From positions 2,718,628 to 2,782,627 of the forward strand of contig OZ037771.1 of the NCBI GenBank assembly GCA_964035545.1: a DNA stretch of 64,000 bases, given 5' to 3'. Positions 52,001 through 61,000 of the stretch are shown one piece after another. The stretch is from Bugula neritina (lineage: Eukaryota > Bryozoa > Gymnolaemata > Cheilostomatida > Bugulidae). How positions within the stretch are numbered: position 1 is the stretch's first letter; each line of letters begins with the position of its first letter. The notes under the pieces are model-generated. The model saw only the letters and a list, made by a program, of their open reading frames with translations. It ran no database searches and had not been told where the DNA came from. Both the position numbers and the translations under genes were made by a program.

Positions 52001-55000
52001 ATTCTGGAAGGTGACAAAGTTGAGTTCTCTCCTACGCTGAAGCAGCTGGCTCAGGACGTTGGCAGCATTGGCACTCATTTGACGGAGTCTATAGCCGGCA
52101 TCAGTAGACTCCCTGACATACTCACCAGGAAACGCTCTAACAAAGAGGTTGGTGCTGCTCATTGACAATGTGCTGTGTTACTCTGCAACTGTAGCGACTG
52201 GTGTGTTATATACATAGCTACTGGAATGACTCATTGGTCTATAAATAGATTTTGCATTTCAAGTATTATGCGTTTAATTTGTCTCTGAAGATGCTAATTT
52301 GCTAACATTTTCTATTTTTATGCTTGAGCACATTTTTTAATTTGATATTTTTCTAATGCATTAGCATGCTTTAAGACAAAGTATTTTAATTTTTTTCTGA
52401 TTTTAAAATACTTAAAAGCATTATATTTATTATATTGACGTATATATTTACTATTACGACTGTAATAGTAAATATATAACACCCATACCTTTAGTGTGGT
52501 ATCTCACAGGGAGTGTTGGTGTTGTATATTCATCTAATACCTTCTGTTTCAGCCAATATATGTGGTGATAGAGAAAGATGAGGACACACATAAAATACAG
52601 AGAGTCATCAACCAGGGGATGCAGGACAATGCTGTCAACTTACAGAACTACCTTCTCACCTGGGACAACTATCGCGAGATCTGGGAGATCCGAAAAGATG
52701 CATTTATCAGGCGGTACCAGAGATTGAACCCACAAGTCTCATCATTTGATGCCGACATTGCCAGGTGGGTCATTTATTCCTACCAGGTGAGTCAGTCACT
52801 TTCTTTTTACATTGGGAAGTGTTTTACTATAGATTTGAAAGACAATATTTAACTGTTAATTATACAATGTAATGTATATCTGTGCGGCTTAATCATCACA
52901 CTTCTACATAATCACGTCTAGCCAATCAGCCAGAACTTATGACAAGAGAAAGTTGAGTGTACTTTTTATTATTCTCGCTGTTTTGAAATTTACTAGACAC
53001 ATGGAGTTTTAATAAACCATTTTCACTTAAAACCCTCCAGCATGTTATCTTAAGTATTAATATATAATGTCACAAACTCTTTCACTGTATAGATAGTATT
53101 AATATATAGTGTCACAAACTATTTCACTGTATAGTTTGTATTAATATAATATGATGTCACTAACTCTTTCACTGTATAGATAATATTAATATATGATGTC
53201 ACTAACTCTTTCACTGTATAGATAGTATTAATATATGATGTCACTAACCCCACAGATACACGGAAGTCGCCAACAACGTAGCTACACAGGAAACAGTGCT
53301 CAACATTCAGTTTGTACTCCTTGACTGTTCCCTTCTCAAGAACTCAATCCTCGGACACTGTCACGAGTGGCAGAACAAGTTCACCGAACTTCTCAGTGAA
53401 ATAGCAACCACCAGGCTCAAGGAACTCAATGATTTCCTCACCAACATGGCCACTAAGTTAGTTCAAAACAAAATTAAGTTTCCTAGCTCTACGATGATCA
53501 TTAAAATTTTCAATACTTAGAGTCTATGCTGTAAAAGAGTAATAGATTTACTCGTTTCTGCTGAAATGTTGGTACTGGCAAGTTGCCAACCGATAGTTTT
53601 AACATTATCATGAGTTGTAGTTTTGTAGATTAATACCTGATAGTTTTTCATGTTGATAAAATATTTATTTTAGTGAGCTTTTTTTATAGACTTGGTTATC
53701 TAATGTGTAGCAATCTACAAGCCATTAGTGTAGTCACCTTCAAACTGCTTCAAATAGTTCTTAGAAGTAACAGTCAATAGAAATATTAAAACTTGACTCG
53801 TGAAAAATATGGCAAAATTTTCATTGTTCAGTTCACAAGTCACTATGGATTTTACTGGTGTCTTGTTTAGAGTGAGCCAACCACCACAAACTTTGGATGA
53901 GTTGGGGGAGTCGCTGGATCTGTGGTCTAAGTTAGACACCGGGAAACCTGAAACTGAGGCTAAGTTTGCACCTCTCTATGACCAGTTTAGCATTCTGGGG
54001 AAATATGACGTGCCTGTGCCTGAAGAGGTGAGTTTTTGTGTCTATGTTTGTTTGGTTTCTGATGGGAGATTTGAATAATTTTGGTATTCTGAGATGTGCA
54101 GAATGCTTTTCGGTTACACAAAAAAAACCTTTGAATTCGCAGAAGGTAAAATAACATGATATTTTCTATGACAAACCAGCTAATTATTGGATGCAAATGT
54201 CTTCATTTCTCAACTGTTGAAGCTAACTAGGTTTGTAGCGAACCGTAGTACATGAAGTGTATTCTTATGCAGATACAAGCCACTTTGGATGGTCTCGGAG
54301 CCGAATGGACAAAATTCACTGAAGCTCTGGTTGAGTCAGAAGGCATGTTGAAGAAGTACAAAGAGAAGTTCAAGACAAGCCTGCTGGGTCAAGCAGAGGA
54401 TTTCAAGAAGCAGGTGTGTTGGTCTTACCTGTAATATCACTGACTCACCTGTAATATTCCTAACTCACCTGTAATATCACTGACTCACCTGTAATATCAC
54501 TGACTTACCTGTAGCATCACTAACTTACCTGTAACATCTCTGACTTACCTTTAATCTTACTAACTTACTTTTAATATCACTAACTTACCTGTAATATCAC
54601 TGACTTATAGAAACACGAGTTATTGATATTGTGTCAAAAGTAAATAAAAACTGTCTCATGTTACGGAGGGCTTTTCCAGGTGCATTCTTTGGTGGACAAC
54701 TTCAAGAAGGATGGTCCATTCAGCGCCTCCTTAGCCTGTCCAGAAGCTCTGGAGAAAGTGGCTACATTCAAGGACCAGGTGACGGCACTGAAGGACCAGG
54801 AAGCTCAGATCAGACGAGGTCTCGGAATATTCAAGATAGAACAACCTCCAAATAAGGACATTGCAACCTTGGACAAGGTAACAGTTTACTGCTGCATATG
54901 AGGTTATACTTCATATCATGAATGTACTAATGTATAACTTCATGTGATGATTCTGTGAGGTTTTGCTTGTTCATAGGGCATAGAGTTTCAATATTTGTTT

Positions 55001-58000
55001 TATAATTGTGAAATTAAAATATTTGAGAATTAAAATTTTAGTATTGACCGTTAATCAGAAGCTATAAACCCCATCAGTTATCAAATATGACTTTATAAGA
55101 TTAGTATTTAAATGTTAGTTTATTTGAAAGAAAAACATTTCTCAGTTTTGTAAAAAACAAGTTTGTCTTGTAAAACTTTTTTCAAGTATATAAAATAATT
55201 ATTATAATATTGTAAAAAGATCTATCTGAGGCTGTATGAAAACCTTTAAACTAAAAGTTGGTGATGCTAGAAAGTATTTTTTGTAGCTGTATACAAAATA
55301 TATCCTATTAAGTTTGAGAACTGTCATTACTAGCCGTATTTATTTTTAGGGAATATGCCAACAAATTGTAAAGCTGGAGTGTTATGTGATTTACCCGCAA
55401 TGTTTGTTTCTTTCTTGTAGGATCTAGACTACATTGAGCAAATCTGGCAGCTAACCCTAGAGTGGGAGGGCAACTGGGACTCGTGGAAAGTCGGCAAGTT
55501 TGTTGAACTGCAGACGAGTGAGATGGAAAACGCTTCAGTGACAGCGTATAAGAAACTCGCTAAGTTGGCTCGAGAACTCAAGGTGTGTGCAACTCCAACA
55601 GAGGAATGTTAAAACTTGTGTGCTGCATGTTTAAGGGTTAGAATTTGGTACAAGATGTTAAAATTTTGTGTCTTCTGCAGATTAGTGATCTCAAAACTAC
55701 ATCTAACTCTTCTTTTAGTTAGGAAAACATGATAGACATCAAGGGCATTTTGTCTCCAAGACATGCTTTTTGGTTACTAATGAATTTATGCTGTATAACA
55801 CAACAGTATTAGACGTGTTTATACATCTCATGTTATTGTGCCGTGTTTAGTACAAACAGGAAGTGACTGAAGACCGACCTAGTCGGTCTGCTGCATCGCA
55901 CTCGCAACCTGCGAATGAGGTATACCCCGTACACTTGTATTCACTTCTTGTTGCCTCTACACGTGCTACCACTATTTTTTTGTTGCTGTCCTCGCTCATA
56001 GATGGAATACTTCATCACCAAGTGGGGGAGCAACTCCTATGAATATTGTGCTATATATCTCCAGATGGTTATTGTTTGCAGCCTGTGTTAAGATATTAGT
56101 CTCTCTTATTGTCATTGTATTGGTGTTAGTCTGTTGAATATTGTCATCCACCAAGTATTCGGTGCTGGTTTACATGAAGCTGTCTCTGGTACAAGTACCT
56201 CTATTGTTATTGTCATCGAGTGTTTCTCACTGTTAGTGTAGAAGTCATTGTTACAAGGCAATACTACGCTAACTGTCTTAGTTTAGAAACATGCTGTTCA
56301 TACAGGTTGTCAGTTGTCACTCTAGTATGTAAATGGAATCGCTGTTAGTAGGTTTTTAATATATAAGTTTAAACCTGGTGATTTTTACATCCAAAGTACA
56401 GCTAGCAAAATCATGTACGCTGAAAATAGCCCGGGCAATGTACTCTCACATACCTTGCCATTGAGATTGTTGGTGGCTCATACCAATATCTTATTCCTGC
56501 AGATTCACTCGCGTTTAGGACAACATCTTCTTCTCAAACATAGAAACTTAATATTAATTTTGAAATGCTGATTCCTAATATTTTTCAACACTGTAGCATA
56601 TCTTAATAGACAATTGAATCCTTTTCCGCCAATCAGCGTTGCAATTAGTTTATAGCAAGTAAAGTAAATATTCACTAGCTGTAATTTTAATACATTCACA
56701 GCTAGGGCTAATTTAAAATCTATAATTCTGATGCACTGCATATAAGTTTCATTTAAATTTATTTTAATGTTGTTAGTTATCTCCACCTCTCGCTATATTT
56801 ATGTTTTTATTCTCATACGTGGGTCATGTATACCACCTCCTAATATTATATTCCTGGGTAGTATTACTGTAGACTGAATGTATATTCCCTACTGGTAGGA
56901 TAAGAACTGGGAGATAGTAGAAGTAAGCAAGGGTCGGGTGGACACATTCAAGAGGACTATGCCCCTCATCACAGACTTGAAAAACAAGGCTATGAGAGAT
57001 AGACACTGGAATCAGATCAAGGTTTGCATACAAATAGTATAAGTTATATCCAAGCATGTTGACTGTTATCACTAATATTTCTTTTACATTGTAACATATT
57101 ATAGTGAAACTGAGTGTTTTAAATATAGCTGTATCACTACCATATTTCTAGAGTGTTTATATGTTTCAATCAACAATCAATTTGATCAATGTAACTGGCT
57201 GTTACCAGTAAATTGCTATGTTTGTATATTTTTTTTTTAATTTTGAAAACTAAGTTAGCGTAACATTCATGTAATGGTTTCTCAAAAAGTCATTGTAACT
57301 AACACCGATTTGTGCATGTTTTATTTAACATAGTAATAATAAAGTGAAAATAACTCGCGCAAGTTTATAGTCACTATCCCTGTGAGAACCTCTGATGGAA
57401 ATGGTTTTGTTTAAGCAAGCTAAAGGTTTTTCCTAGTGTGGCATAGGAGCAAATATGACTGGATGCTTTTCCTGACATCACCGCCTGTGTTTGAACTCGA
57501 ACCACTAACCTCATGCCTACTATGCCAGCACTCTAACCACTACACCACTGCTACTCTCTACCATACTAAAGTGACAACATGGTTATTCTGTGTTTATAGA
57601 ATGAGATGCAGAAGCAGTTTGAGGAGACGAGTGAGGATTTTACACTGGAGAGGATAATCAACTTTGGGTTTGACCAGTACGCGGAGTACATCAATGAGGT
57701 CTCCAGCGCTGCCACCAAGGAACTGGCTATAGAGAACAGTCTCAAGGCCATCAGTGATGCTTGGGAGATCATTGAGCTGGTTATGGCTCCTTATAAGGAC
57801 AAAGGGCATTTCAAGTTGGCGTAAGTACATTAGTTAAAGTAAGTACATGAGTTAAAGTAAGTACATGAGTTAAAGTAAGTACATGAGTTAAAGTAAGTAC
57901 ATGAGTTAAAGTAAGTACATGAGTTAAAGTAAGTACATGAGTTAAAGTAAGTACATGAGTTAAAGTAAGTACATTAGTTAAAGTAAGTACATGAGTTAAA

Positions 58001-61000
58001 GTAAGTACATGAGTTAAAGTAAGTACATGAGTTAAAGTAAGTACATGAGTTAAAGTAAGTACATGAGTTAAAGTAAGTACATGAGTTAAAGTAAGTACAT
58101 GAGTTAAAGTAAGTACATTAGTTAAAGTAAGTACATTAGTTAAAGTAAGTACATTAGTTTAAGTAAGTACATTAGTTAAAGTAAGTACATTAGTTAAAGT
58201 AAGTGCATTAGTTAAAGTGAGGAAAGCAGTTAAATTAAGTACATTAGTTAAAGTAAGTAAAGCAGTTACAGTAAGTAAATTAGGGAAAGGCAGTCACTGT
58301 AGGTTTTTGTCATTAGTGTGTAAAATTATAAGTACATTAGTTAAAGTAAGTACATTAGTTAAAGTAAGTGCATGGGTTTAAGTAGGTAAACAAGGAAAGG
58401 CGGAGGCCGGAGGTGTCAGTCATTAGTGTGTAAAATTATATTGATTAGTTGCGTGTTTTCCTGCGACATATTCTCCCTATGCAGCTGCATGTATTTGTAA
58501 AAGGAGACAACTTCTATTTCTTTTTCGAAAACAAAGTTTAGTAAAAGTTGTTTATTCTGATGATTTCTACAGGTACAGTGTTAGTTGATCAAGTAGTGCA
58601 TTTGATTTAATTTGTTAAATATAATTGCCATTATATATTGTATATATTGTTGATAAGGAAGTAGAACGGATTGGTTAGGCTCTACTTTCCCATATGTAAC
58701 ATCTAGCCCTAAACTGTCACTTTGTGCAGTATACTGTATGTTATGTAATATACTGCAGGACCACAGAAGAAGTCTTTCAGGCTCTGGAAGATCACCAAGT
58801 TCAGTTGTCTACCATGAAAGCTTCCAGATTTGTGAAAGCGTTTGAGACGGAAGTAGATAAGTGGGAGAGAACGCTGAGTCACATTCTGGAGGTCGTGGAG
58901 ATGTTGTTGACAGTGCAGAGACAGTGGATGTACCTTGAGAATATATTCCTGGGGGAGGACATTAGGAAGCAGTTGCCAAAAGAGTCTGCCGATTTCGATC
59001 TCATCAACACTAACTGGAAGGTCATCATGACAAGATTGAACAAAGATAAGAATGCCTTGAGAGGAACTCATTTCAAAGGTAGGTTGTTGAGTAAAATACA
59101 TTTGACGTAGGCTATGCAAAGAATATTAATTTATTGTTATCCAACTGTAATTGTGCGAGAGAACTACATATAAAAGTTATGTAATTGTAAATGAGTCAGC
59201 TCATAATCGGTTTACTAAACAAACAAACTTTGTTTAGAATGCTATCGTATATTTCATGTCTCTATGCACACAGTCAGGATGGCCGAGTGGTCTAAGGCGC
59301 TGCGTTCAGGTCGCAGTCTACTCTTGTAGGCGTGGGTTCGAATCCCACTTCTGACAAATATTTTTGTTTTCGAAAAACTGTTTTCTATTGGTGCCAGTTA
59401 GATTTCATTAGTTTTTGTCTCATATATTTTTTAATTTGATCAATCGTTTCATTGCCTGAAAAAACCTCATTCTTTCCTTATTGACATTTTAGGCCTTCTT
59501 GAGCAACTGAATGACATGAATGTAAAGTTAGAAGAAATACAGAAATCCCTGGACATGTATCTGGAGACCAAGCGTCAGATATTCCCTCGATTTTATTTCC
59601 TGTCTAACGATGATCTACTTGAGATTCTTGGTCAAAGTAAGAATCCAGAAGCTGTGCAGCCTCATCTCAAGAAGTGCTTTGACAATATAGTCCGACTGAA
59701 AATGGCCAAGGTAATTCCTGCATATTATCGAGTTTTTTTCTTTGATTTTTTCAGATGGTCACATATTGTAAGAGTTGTGACTTTTTTCAAGTTATTGGTT
59801 GTCATGGAAAACTTATTTACTATCTGCCCTGTTCTACATATATGCCCTCAGGCTGTAAGTGTCTATGTCTTGCAGGTATTTTTAGTCGTTGAAACTCTTG
59901 GCTAACTCGTTTTCTCGTTCGAAAAAACCAGGTAATGAAGTACGCCAGCCGCAGCTATTTATAGTGGAAACTCTAAATTTGTTGCTTCTTTTGCAGACGT
60001 CAATTACGCAGAAGTTTGAAGCTCACGGGATGTTTTCAGCTGATGGTGAATATGTGGAGTTTTCTCACCCTACTCTCTTGGAAGGACCCGTGGAAACGTG
60101 GCTCTGTGATATTGAACGTATGATGAGATGGACACTAAAAGAAGTACTTAAAAGTTGCAGAGTTGCACTCAAGAAGAACTTGAGTAAGAGAGACAAGTGG
60201 ATCAAAGAATGGTGTGGCCAGGTGAGTTTTACTAAGTACTCCATAATGTTGGCTTTTAGATTAAAAAAAAACATTTATATATTTTTCACAGAACTTTCAA
60301 CATCGATGTGCCACTTTTTATAGAACAAATTTTTGTTTCAACCAAAAACTCTGAACATATTGAAAAAAATGTAGGAAACCCAGAAAATGGCACTACCTCA
60401 GTTAATGGGGTTCCACATTAGTTTTTAGTTCTGTGCATACTTATTATAGGTAATGTTATAAGGTTATTAAAATTTTTATTCACGTCCGATGTTTTGTATT
60501 TCCATTTTCAGCTGTGCATCACAACGTCTCAAATGCAGTGGACTGCTGATGTCACCAAAGCCTTGGCGTCTACCAAAGAGAGGGGAGACAAGAAGGCCTT
60601 GAAGAGTCTCAAGAGAAAGCAGGTAGAGAACACAACTCCTACATACCACACTTCATTATTTTTATTGAAATTGTATCTTTACTGATAAATGTTTAAACAA
60701 CAAGCATCAATATTTTACTAAACGTAGAAGTATTTCGAATTGCAAGGCTAACAAGCAGTTATATTTCTGTAAATGTCTTAAAACTCTAATAGTGTTCAGC
60801 CTGTGTACCTTGCATGCCGGTGCATGTATCAATATAGCTGAGTGTACTTGACACAGGTTGCTATGCTGAGTAAGTTCTCTGAGGCTATCAGGACAAACCT
60901 CACAAAGATTCAGCGTCTCAAGATTGTCGGCCTCGTCACTATAGAGGTTCACGCTAGAGACATCATTGAGAAGCTCATCAAGACAGGAACCAATGATGTC

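Noticed and set aside
55983..56090. Possible further DNAH2 coding after 55,980
   Set aside because: The segment opens with an ATGGAATAC-like stretch but lacks flanking splice signals in a workable phase, and the family sequence leaves no gap to fill.
57821..58220. CRISPR-like regular array
   Set aside because: The units are contiguous 18-base repeats without unique spacers, in an animal intron; it is a minisatellite.
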